Source of the DNA: Bacteroidota bacterium
GTDB lineage: Bacteria; Bacteroidota; Ignavibacteria; Kapaibacteriales; NICIL-2
Direction of reading: 5' to 3'
Length of the DNA: 61,733 nt
NCBI GenBank assembly: GCA_019695345.1
Contig: JAIBAE010000018.1
Coordinates: forward strand, 1 to 61,733
This document shows, one piece after another, positions 26,186 through 33,804 of this stretch; position 1 is the stretch's first letter, and the number at the start of each line of letters is the position of its first letter. Below the pieces are notes generated by a model that searched no databases, was not told the origin of the DNA, and saw only the letters and a program-made list of their open reading frames with translations. Made by a program: the position numbers and the translations under genes.

Positions 26186-27590
26186 TATTCCCCCCGCTAC
26201 TTATACGACCAAACGGATCGGGTATAGGTGGGCATGGTTCTTTTATTGAAACTGATGGTGTTCCCACACAACAAGGTAAACCATACCTTTTTCCCGGATT
26301 AACCAAATACCTATGGTAACCCCGGATACCCTGAGGGTCAACGCCACATTCTGTGTAACAATGGGAACATTTTTGTGGACATGATCTTAAGGCTTCTTCA
26401 GCTGTACCAGCACAATCTCTTGTACCCCTTGGACAACAATTCTGTCCGTCAGGTGCTGATATATATTCTACTCTAATAGGTCTAAAATTATCGTCATAAA
26501 TACATTTCCAGCCACAAGGAAAACAGTCTTGCCTCTTATTCATTTCTATACAAAGATCACGACACTGGTCATCACATTGAACTGTTGGCTCAGTTCCTCC
26601 ACATAAACAACTATTCGAATTTCTACCATCGTAGTTTAGCAAATAAGGAGGATAGCCAATACCAAAAAGGAAGAAGATTATTTGGAATCTAATGCTAAAG
26701 GAGAAAAAAAGTATTACAGCTGCAGTACTTCCAAAAACTTTACACCAATTAGGCATGGCAGATGTAGCAGCATCAATTACTTTTTCCGTTACACATTGAA
26801 CAACAGAAGCATCAGCTGCTATTCTGTCCCATTCATTTTTAGAGCACCACATTGCAATATCATGTTTTTTACAACAGTCGGATACATTTGCCATAAATGT
26901 TCCAACACATGGGAACCATAACTTCCATCCTCCATCTGGAAAAATCCCAACTATCCCCATATTAGAACACTTCAAATCATGTGTTACACAGTTTTTCCCG
27001 GATTGTAAAGTATTACCTTTTGATTTTGTTGTGCTGTGAGTTTGTTTAGCTTTATACTTTTCTTCTAAAAATGCAACACCAAGCCAAGCAGTAAATATTA
27101 GAGTGTTTAATTCATTTGCTTCATCAATATTATCTACTTTGATTGGTATAGTTATATCCAAGTAAGGGCTATTAACTACTTTTCCAGTTTCCTTTGAAAT
27201 TTCTATTACTTTTACGGTTCGATTTTCTTTTACGTTAACAATAGTAAAAGCAATATATTTTTCAGAGTAGAGTATCAGAGACGTAAATATAGGGTTATCA
27301 TTAACATCTAAAATATGGGCTGGTTCTGATTGGAACTTATAACTTTGGGTAACTGAATTTTTTAGTAATTCAGTTGATTTGTTTACCGTAGTATTTTTAC
27401 AATAAGTAATTACTGTTTCTTTAACTTTCTTCCATGCGTTATTATACTTTACTGAGTTTAAACGCCTTTCCTTTAGAAAGTCAATATTAAAAATACTACT
27501 ATCGTTATCTAATACAGACCTACCCAAATATTGATTTACCATATTTTGCGAAATATGGTTGGTTGGGGTAAAGAAGAATGACCTGTTCAT
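26172..27590 (-). CDS. Cys-rich protein with phospholipase-A2-like CCxxHD motif
   Basis: About 472 residues from the ATG at 27590, which overlaps the upstream TGA as ATGA; an in-frame ATG at 27605 is the alternative. Numbering below is from 27605. Residues 1-200 are polar with no recognised fold. At ~244-249 is VSDCCKKHDIAMWC, then NEWDRIAADASVVQCV, a pattern matching the calcium/His-Asp active-site helix of prokaryotic PLA2-like domains. A hydrophobic segment (~291-316) follows, then a ~150-residue domain with over twenty Cys in CxxC, CC and CxxxC groups. There is no N-terminal signal peptide. Secretion, lipase activity or toxin role are inferences. The locus is visibly AT-richer than its surroundings. 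Confidence 0.6.
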   Translation of the reverse strand: MNRSFFFTPTNHISQNMVNQYLGRSVLDNDSSIFNIDFLKERRLNSVKYNNAWKKVKETVITYCKNTTVNKSTELLKNSVTQSYKFQSEPAHILDVNDNPIFTSLILYSEKYIAFTIVNVKENRTVKVIEISKETGKVVNSPYLDITIPIKVDNIDEANELNTLIFTAWLGVAFLEEKYKAKQTHSTTKSKGNTLQSGKNCVTHDLKCSNMGIVGIFPDGGWKLWFPCVGTFMANVSDCCKKHDIAMWCSKNEWDRIAADASVVQCVTEKVIDAATSAMPNWCKVFGSTAAVILFFSFSIRFQIIFFLFGIGYPPYLLNYDGRNSNSCLCGGTEPTVQCDDQCRDLCIEMNKRQDCFPCGWKCIYDDNFRPIRVEYISAPDGQNCCPRGTRDCAGTAEEALRSCPQKCSHCYTECGVDPQGIRGYHRYLVNPGKRYGLPCCVGTPSVSIKEPCPPIPDPFGRISSGGNNGFI

Positions 27591-28249
27591 GGTACTATCA
27601 CCCATTCCATTTCAAACATACTCCATACTGCTGGTGCGCCGTTATCTATTGCACGTAACACCATAGAAACATGTCCGGTGGTTTTTAATATTACCCGTAG
27701 ATTAACATTTCCTGTAAATGGTGTTGCGGAGTTAGAAAAATCAATAACAGGATATGCGCCTGCATAATCGCCGCGAGTTGTTGCGTTGTCTCTAAATGTT
27801 AACTGCAAATTCGGATACGATGAAGCACCCAAGGATAAAGGAATATCCATAGCCCACTGATTGCCACCACGCAAGAAAATGATTTTACGTACAGGCAATG
27901 CTGAGTATGCACTTGTATCGGCTGTTTGATGTTTGAAATTCCATTGTAGTGCATCGGAAACCATTTGCTGATTATCTGTTTCGTTGGCAAAACAGGTAGG
28001 CAGTCCATTATATGTAAATGGGCTTACAGTCCATGCGGTAATTGGTGGCGGAGGCGGTGGTCCGAACGGCGGACTTACCGGCGGTGCTGATGGTCCTCCG
28101 GGAATGAGGAATGTATTACTGTTCAAATACAATCCGGGTACAGTACGTATCTCGGCATATTCAATTAAGTCAAGCGGATTTTGTGGAGTCATTTTTTGGA
28201 AATCAATCCAACTATTAATTGAAGCGGGGTTTTGACAATTACAGGACAT
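27587..28249 (-). CDS. Uncharacterised protein with proline-rich linker
   Basis: 220 residues, no signal peptide. It starts MSCNCQNPASINSWIDF; a Pro/Gly linker (PPFGPPPPPP, ~60-70) divides a short N-terminal part from a ~150-residue beta-rich C-terminal domain (RKIIFLRGGNQWAMDIPLSL, VNLRVILKTTGHVSMVLRAI). AAGGAGAAATATAAC before the ATG is one of the strongest ribosome sites in the window. It heads the operon with the Cys-rich PLA2-like protein, with which it is translationally coupled by ATGA. No family recognised; a delivery or carrier component for the Cys-rich protein is possible. Confidence 0.65.
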   Translation of the reverse strand: MSCNCQNPASINSWIDFQKMTPQNPLDLIEYAEIRTVPGLYLNSNTFLIPGGPSAPPVSPPFGPPPPPPITAWTVSPFTYNGLPTCFANETDNQQMVSDALQWNFKHQTADTSAYSALPVRKIIFLRGGNQWAMDIPLSLGASSYPNLQLTFRDNATTRGDYAGAYPVIDFSNSATPFTGNVNLRVILKTTGHVSMVLRAIDNGAPAVWSMFEMEWVIVP

Positions 28250-28835
28250 GTTATATTTCTCCTTGAGAATAAAAAGTTGAATAATAATATTAACTACAAA
28301 GTGGAACTTAAAAAGAGAGGATTAATATTATTATAAAGGAGGAGGTAAGTCCGTAGTACGGTAAATAGCAATTGTATGAACAACATGAATGCTAAGAGAG
28401 AGAGAGAGAGAGTACCCAGAACCTCCTAAGGTTCTACCCGCCCGCCCGAATGTACGTTGTGAGGAGTATATATGTTCAAAATTCAGGGACATTTTGAATA
28501 CAAGGTTAGTTACCGAATCCGTTTACTCCATAATTACTAATAAAATTTTTAACAGCCAAGAATAATTAATTGTTCAGACATGCTGAAAAAATGAAATTGG
28601 AAACGACAAAGTTGAGTTAAACAAGCTTATTGTCAAAATCATTGCGCTCATTGCCTGCATACTCTCCTAACAGAACTCAACTACTACAAAAGTACCTCAA
28701 TCTGATTCGTAACTATTCGTGGTATTCGCGGTTACATCACATTCACGATTCATGTTATGAATAACATACGCTTCTTTCCCGCAGGGTAACGCTGTTACGT
28801 ACGCGCGGTTTGGTGCGGTCACGCGATAGCAGATA
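28250..28835. other. Intergenic region with (AG)9, hairpin and possible 22-codon ORF
   Basis: A 586-bp gap. (AG)9 at 28395-28412 is followed by a perfect 7-bp hairpin AGAACCT-CCTA-AGGTTCT (28418-28435). At 28472-28540 lies a 22-codon frame (MFKIQGHFEYKVSYRIRLLH...) on the plus strand, preceded by GAGGAG at ideal spacing. The remainder is AT-rich without clear features until repeat B8. Convincing evidence that the small frame is a gene is lacking. Confidence 0.35.
28775..28832. repeat. B-type repeat end, copy B8
   Basis: On the minus strand, CTGCTATCGCGTGACCGCAC begins 3 nt after the TAG stop of the LuxR-type gene and runs to CAGCGTTACCCTGCGGGAAA. The TTTCCCGCAGNGTAACG inner motif recurs in B10 (46229) and near 61557. 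Confidence 0.6.
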
Positions 28836-30467
28836 CTACAGATTAAGTATATAGCTAACGATGTTTACATTACGCGGAATCTTAAACTTTACCCGAATAT
28901 GCATACGGTGATTTTCGATTGTTTTTTGGCTGAGCTTGAGAATATCAGCAATCTCTTTTGTGGGTAGCTGCAAACGCAACAAACAACAGATACGAATTTG
29001 CATTGGCGATAACTCGGGATGTTTTTGCAGTAGCCGATGTATGAACTCAGGGTGCATACGCTCGAGGCCTTCTTTAAATGTATCCCACGAGTGCTCATCG
29101 GTAGTAAGATTACGCAAATAGTGTTCAATTTTCTCGGCGGACTTTTGTTCCGCTGGCTTGGAGGTGTTAGATTTTATTGATTCGGTTGCAATCTTTTTAA
29201 TCTTCTTTAGTGCAGTTTTCTTTTCTTCTAATTCTAACGAGAGTGTTACAACTTCACGTGCTTGTTGCTCTTGAGTTTTGGTAAGTTTTTGAACCTTCTG
29301 TTCTTCTTGCGCAAGTTGCTTGCGAAGTTCATCAACACGTGCAACTATCAGTACAGCCTTTGCCGTTTCTTCCTGTTTTTTCTGAGCCATTTTGCGTTCA
29401 AGGTCGCTGAGTTTTTCGTGCCACTCTAATGCTTCCAAGCTGTTTGCACACGATTTCTCCAGATTATACCACAGTTCGTACGTGTCTCGTATCTGAAAAT
29501 CAAGTACCACTTGTTGTAAAAATGTGGTAGCAGTTTGTAGGTGTTTTCTGGCTGTGTCATACTCGCCTTTGTTAAGATACAACTTTGCTAAGCGATAATG
29601 TCCCATCCAGTGGCTATATGTTTCATCAGCCTTCTTAGCAACATCCAAAACTTCCATATAGTATTTCTCCGCCTCGGCAGTTTGATTGTTGTACAAATAC
29701 CAGTCGCCCATGGATGTAAGCGCACCGGCGGTGTATCGAACAGAATCGGATTTACGTGCAACCTCCAATGCCCTTTTACAGTCTTCAAACTTCTCTGCTG
29801 AATCGTTATCGGGATTAAGCAGTGACAAGTTGTGCAGTATTACAGCTGCACGCCGGTAATCGTTATTATCGAGTGCTATGTTCAGAGCTTTGTTGTAGTA
29901 CTCTATACCAAGTTCTTTTTCATTTACTTCTACTAAGGCAACCGCATATAAGGTATAGGCAGCCGCAAGAAAGCGATTGTCGTTAAGTTTTTTTGCTAAT
30001 GACAGGATGGTCTCCAACACACTCATTGAACGAGAGTAATAGTGCAGACGGTCGTACGCAGTAGCAGCAGAAAACGAAAGATTCATTAGCTGCCTATCAA
30101 GTCCGTGCGCTTGTGCTAATTCTATTCCTTTATGTGCCCATAACAGTGCGTTTTGCATATCGCCTGTATCGCCACACGTAGCAGAATAACTTGCGTACAT
30201 CTGCAAAACATCGCTCACAGGAAAGTTCTTCTCAATGCTCTCCCAAATTTCCGGGTATATTGGCATAGAAAGAGAATACTTCTGCTGCATGTTATAACTA
30301 ATGGCTACACCAAGCCGAGCGTAGTCGTACCACAACGTATCATTGTATTCTATAGCAAGGCGACATGCTTGTGTTGCGTGTTCTAATGCCAACGTAGAGT
30401 TACCGGCGCGAATAGCATTTTTTGATAACTCAATGTGTTCGTTTATATCTTCATGTTTTGATTTCAT
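28836..30467 (-). CDS. TPR protein with C-terminal LuxR-type DNA-binding domain
   Basis: 543 residues without signal peptide or membrane helix. Residues ~1-370 form about nine tetratricopeptide repeats (such as RLAKLYLNKGEYDTARKHLQ). A coiled coil (~375-445) leads to the HTH domain: LSPMQIRICCLLRLQLPTKE and IADILKLSQKTIENHRMHIR (~485-530), the LuxR/GerE fold. Related FCB proteins usually carry a transmembrane helix between TPR and HTH; here it is missing, so this is a cytosolic regulator. It probably responds to a protein or peptide partner through the TPRs. Its TAG stop is followed at once by repeat B8. Confidence 0.88.
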   Translation of the reverse strand: MKSKHEDINEHIELSKNAIRAGNSTLALEHATQACRLAIEYNDTLWYDYARLGVAISYNMQQKYSLSMPIYPEIWESIEKNFPVSDVLQMYASYSATCGDTGDMQNALLWAHKGIELAQAHGLDRQLMNLSFSAATAYDRLHYYSRSMSVLETILSLAKKLNDNRFLAAAYTLYAVALVEVNEKELGIEYYNKALNIALDNNDYRRAAVILHNLSLLNPDNDSAEKFEDCKRALEVARKSDSVRYTAGALTSMGDWYLYNNQTAEAEKYYMEVLDVAKKADETYSHWMGHYRLAKLYLNKGEYDTARKHLQTATTFLQQVVLDFQIRDTYELWYNLEKSCANSLEALEWHEKLSDLERKMAQKKQEETAKAVLIVARVDELRKQLAQEEQKVQKLTKTQEQQAREVVTLSLELEEKKTALKKIKKIATESIKSNTSKPAEQKSAEKIEHYLRNLTTDEHSWDTFKEGLERMHPEFIHRLLQKHPELSPMQIRICCLLRLQLPTKEIADILKLSQKTIENHRMHIRVKFKIPRNVNIVSYILNL

Positions 30468-30525
30468 CTACATATGCGTTTCATTACTCTAAACTGTAAG
30501 CAGTAGTACCTGTACACGTAATCAA

Positions 30526-32505
30526 CTACTCCACCGGCGTTTCAATACTCACAATAACGGTACGGCTGTAAAAACGTCCCTCCGGTGTTGTGTTGTCATA
30601 CAACAAGTTACCCGCTCCCGTTCCGCTTGCTTGCTCCGGTGGTACATTCAACAACTTAGCTACCTGTAACGCCCGTTGTTCCGATAACACCTGATTATGC
30701 TCTGCTTCACCAACACGGTCGGTATATCCGGTTATCTGCACTGTTGACTTTGCCGTTATGTTCTTCCGTATGTGATTGATTATCCGTTGGTCTGCCTGCG
30801 ATACTGTACTGGTATTAAATGCAAAGGTAATAAGAGAGAATCGTTGCAGGGTTGAGTTTTTCATTATCACCTGCTGCACTGGTACCGATTCCGTCTTTAC
30901 GGTTACTTGTTTACCTTCTCTGTCTACTACATGCAATGTTCCCTCAAAACTGCCCTGTACTCTTTCTATATTTTTAAGTTCAGGTGCTATCTCCCACGTT
31001 AGATTTTCGGGTATCTTCCCCGTGTCCGATAACACTTTTAACACACGTGCATTGTGCCGCAACTCCAACTTCCATTCACGTACTCCTGCTTCTGCCAACA
31101 CATTGCCCGTAAACCGTATACCCGCTGCCGTTAACGACCGTGTTGTATCACTGAATATCAACGGCTCCAACAACTCCGTTGTTTCACTCTTAATCTCAAC
31201 ACGTCTGTTCTCTTCCGTACCATCGGTTGTTGTTGTGTTCGATGGCGTTTCGGGAAGATTACGCGAGAGTACTTTAATACGGCTTGGGTCTATCTTCCAC
31301 ACTTCACACAAGTACTTCTTTACATTCTCTGCACGTTCTTTGGATAGTGCCGTGTTGTTCTTCTCTGCGCCATCACCCGCATTACATCCAACTACCTGTA
31401 TCTTACTTGCAGGTATATTCTGCATACGTTTACCTACTAAGTTCAAGATATTATAATATATCTGCATGGTGCTTGTTGCATTCAACTCAAGCGGATTAAA
31501 CCGGCTGCTCTCTTCCTTCTCTATCAACTTGTATCTACCCGGAATCACCGCCGAGGCACTATCAAAGAACACATAGTTAATCATAGCATACGTGTTCTGC
31601 GATACCACATTCTTTACTGTTAACGGCAGAGATACCTCTTTGCCTTGCTCATCAAGCAGATGTGGCGTAAAGGCACTGATAATCTCCAACTTTGGTACCG
31701 GTGGCGGCGGTGGCGGTGGAGGTGGAGGCGGTGGTGGTGGCGGAGGCGGCGGTGGATAATACCAATGAGAATACACCAACGATGCACCTACCTGCACACC
31801 ATGAACTTTCCATTGTTCACTTGTTGCAAGAACATTCCCAACCATTCGCGAATAATACACATGCGGCTCTAAAGCCCACGTGTTGTTTGTAGCCAACGGG
31901 AACGATGTACTTACTCCAACACGAACTGCCACATCAAGTGCCGATGTTTGTTCTATCGTCCCCGAATACGTTAAGCGGTCGCGGCGGTCGTTACTGAACA
32001 CAACCGTACTTGGCGCAACTATCTTTTCTGTTTGTGCATAGTTCTTTTGCATCATCAATCCAACACGCACGCCGCCATGCAACACTACAGTATTCAACAC
32101 CGAATACTGTACTTCGGGCAATAATGCAATACTTCCCAATGTGGCTTTAATGCTGTGTTCTATGGTTGCAGACACCGCACCGTTATCATCCACCGTTTGG
32201 GTTTCGTTTACGGTAAGTGTTCCGTTGTGTTGTGTGTACTCTGCGCCAAGCGATAGCATCAGCGAAGGTTGCACGGGCAATTCCCAGAACCCGCCAACAC
32301 GAATACCTGTACCACTACCGCTTGTAAACCCCGGCGAACAACTTGGTACATTTGGCAACGTACTAAATCCGGCTGTGTGGTTGTTCATAGTGATGCCACC
32401 TGTTACACCGGCTTTCCACAACAGGGTGGTATCGCTTGGTGCTTGCTGACCTACTGCATTGCAGAACAGTAAAAGCAACATCAGAAAATATATATACTGT
32501 TTCAT
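30526..32505 (-). CDS. OmpA-family outer-membrane protein with polyproline linker
   Basis: 659 residues. Signal peptide to ~residue 20 (FCNAVGQQ). The first part (~25-250) looks like an outer-membrane beta-barrel with alternating strands. A run of 19 prolines (251-269) leads to two OmpA-like segments: one near KYLCEVWKIDPSRIKVLSRN and ENRRVEI, and a C-terminal one with VQITGYTDRVGEAEHNQVLS and EQRALQVAKLL. These bind peptidoglycan and tether the envelope. The proline run is encoded by a GGN-rich (plus-strand) repeat at 31699-31755 that could vary in length. The gene lies 58 nt upstream of the TPR-LuxR gene on the same strand. Confidence 0.87.
   Translation of the reverse strand: MKQYIYFLMLLLLFCNAVGQQAPSDTTLLWKAGVTGGITMNNHTAGFSTLPNVPSCSPGFTSGSGTGIRVGGFWELPVQPSLMLSLGAEYTQHNGTLTVNETQTVDDNGAVSATIEHSIKATLGSIALLPEVQYSVLNTVVLHGGVRVGLMMQKNYAQTEKIVAPSTVVFSNDRRDRLTYSGTIEQTSALDVAVRVGVSTSFPLATNNTWALEPHVYYSRMVGNVLATSEQWKVHGVQVGASLVYSHWYYPPPPPPPPPPPPPPPPPPPVPKLEIISAFTPHLLDEQGKEVSLPLTVKNVVSQNTYAMINYVFFDSASAVIPGRYKLIEKEESSRFNPLELNATSTMQIYYNILNLVGKRMQNIPASKIQVVGCNAGDGAEKNNTALSKERAENVKKYLCEVWKIDPSRIKVLSRNLPETPSNTTTTDGTEENRRVEIKSETTELLEPLIFSDTTRSLTAAGIRFTGNVLAEAGVREWKLELRHNARVLKVLSDTGKIPENLTWEIAPELKNIERVQGSFEGTLHVVDREGKQVTVKTESVPVQQVIMKNSTLQRFSLITFAFNTSTVSQADQRIINHIRKNITAKSTVQITGYTDRVGEAEHNQVLSEQRALQVAKLLNVPPEQASGTGAGNLLYDNTTPEGRFYSRTVIVSIETPVE
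31699..31755. repeat. 19-codon proline trinucleotide tract
   Basis: CCN codons on the minus strand, with mixed third bases (CCG, CCA, CCT, CCC). The mixing limits pure slippage, but unequal recombination could change the count. It lies inside the OmpA-family gene. Confidence 0.85.
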
Positions 32506-32545
32506 TCTGTTTGTGTGTTCTATGATTATCTCTGTTGTGTTTCCC

Positions 32546-32792
32546 GCCTTTGCCGAAGCATACCTTCTGCGCCGGCACTCGGGCGGAACCTATCGTTACA
32601 GCAGCGCTGTTTTTTAATTACGAATTACGAATTACGGATTACGGGTTACGTACATGCAGTTGCTATTGTGTGTAGCGATGAATAGACATTTGCTAAATCA
32701 ACAGAATTACAAACAACAACTACATACACCTATGCGACGCTGAACGTGTGGCTCGCACAGGGTTTGCGCGCACAACAGGTTGCTTCGGCGCA
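32546..32792. repeat. A-type inverted-repeat element, copy A5 (247 bp)
   Basis: Left end CTTTGCCGAAGCATACCTTC; right end on the minus strand GCGCCGAAGCAACCTGTTGT, with internal ACTCGGGCGGAACC versus CTGTGCGAGCCACACG. After the left end is a run of near-tandem ATTACGA units (32615-32650), also seen beside A1. The element fills the gap between two minus-strand genes. Confidence 0.65.
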
Positions 32793-32803
32793 CAACCGTT
32801 ACC

Positions 32804-33787
32804 CTATTTTTCTACTATTACCTTCTGACTGAATAACTCGTTAGGTGTACGCATCATTACAAAGTAACTGCCGCTTGGTATATCACTTGCATCGATGGTT
32901 AACTGCAACGAACCCGGTACTGCATCGCTCTTGTAAAATGTTGTGATAGTCACACCGCGTACATCTACAAGATACACTTCCGTCTGGCCGCGCTCGGTTA
33001 AGGTTGCCTGCAATGTTGCCGTGTGTACAACAGGATTTGGAAACATTTGTAATGCTGTTGCTTTACCATTTTTTGTTAAGCGTACCTCGCCACCTTCGCG
33101 GCACACACCATCAAGTGCAAATGTTCCATCTTTGGTGATGATTCGCACAAGCGGTGTTTCGTTGATAGCAAAGTTCTCAAGTACTACCTGAGTTGTTTCG
33201 TTGTTGCCAAGCTTTGCCGTAAACTCTACTTCGGTTAGAATGCCAATGCTATCGGGCAGACTGCCGCCGATGCGAACCCAACCGGTATCGCCCGTGCGGG
33301 TGTAGTTGCTTTTGTTGGTTGGCTCTAACAGCGTTGCGTTAAACCGAAGCATTGCCGTAAAACTTTTTGCCGATGATATGCTCAGGTTTTTGGATTGTTG
33401 TAGTACTACGGGCATCTTAAACACTTCGCCCGGTGTGGCGTGGGTGTTGGGTACAACAACAACGGCGGCATATCTGTTGCCGACAAACAGTTGTTGCACG
33501 GTGTACCAATATCCGATGTTGTGATTATACGCGCTTGTACTTGTTCGCCCTATTGTTGCCTGCGATACCGTTCCGTTGATTCGGTACTGCTGATTACCAA
33601 TTGCATTACCACCAAATCCCATTACCGAACGAGGTATCTGTGTTTGCGAGTACACCTGTACTGTTGAGATTATTACAAGCACCACAATGCTTAATACTCT
33701 TACCCAACGTGCAACCCTTGGTTGTACACCCAGAGGGTTGCCGTTAGTATGGGGCTTGGGGAGATTCTGTTGTTGTAGAGTTTTCAT
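32804..33787 (-). CDS. T9SS cargo protein with cohesin-like domain
   Basis: 327 residues. A long charged N-region precedes a signal helix (~28-46, RVLSIVVLVIISTVQVYSQ). A 'Fe-ring/curli-like' lead (GNAIGNQQYRINGTVSQATI and NIGYWYTVQQ), common in FCB exported proteins, is followed by a cohesin-like beta-sandwich (~105-215: VVVVPNTHATPGEVFKMPVV, FTAMLRFNATLLEP). The last ~80 residues (MFPNPVVHTATLQA...IPSGSYFVMMRTPNELFSQK) are a T9SS type A sorting domain. It lies 17 nt downstream of the giant adhesin gene and is probably cotranscribed with it. A surface partner of that adhesin is inferred. Confidence 0.82.
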   Translation of the reverse strand: MKTLQQQNLPKPHTNGNPLGVQPRVARWVRVLSIVVLVIISTVQVYSQTQIPRSVMGFGGNAIGNQQYRINGTVSQATIGRTSTSAYNHNIGYWYTVQQLFVGNRYAAVVVVPNTHATPGEVFKMPVVLQQSKNLSISSAKSFTAMLRFNATLLEPTNKSNYTRTGDTGWVRIGGSLPDSIGILTEVEFTAKLGNNETTQVVLENFAINETPLVRIITKDGTFALDGVCREGGEVRLTKNGKATALQMFPNPVVHTATLQATLTERGQTEVYLVDVRGVTITTFYKSDAVPGSLQLTIDASDIPSGSYFVMMRTPNELFSQKVIVEK

Positions 33788-33804
33788 TGGTATTTTTGAT
33801 TTGA

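Noticed and set aside
28250..28835. tRNA or riboswitch in the long gap
   Set aside because: No cloverleaf with a TTC-loop sequence and no known riboswitch core was recognised; only a short hairpin and a dinucleotide tract are visible.
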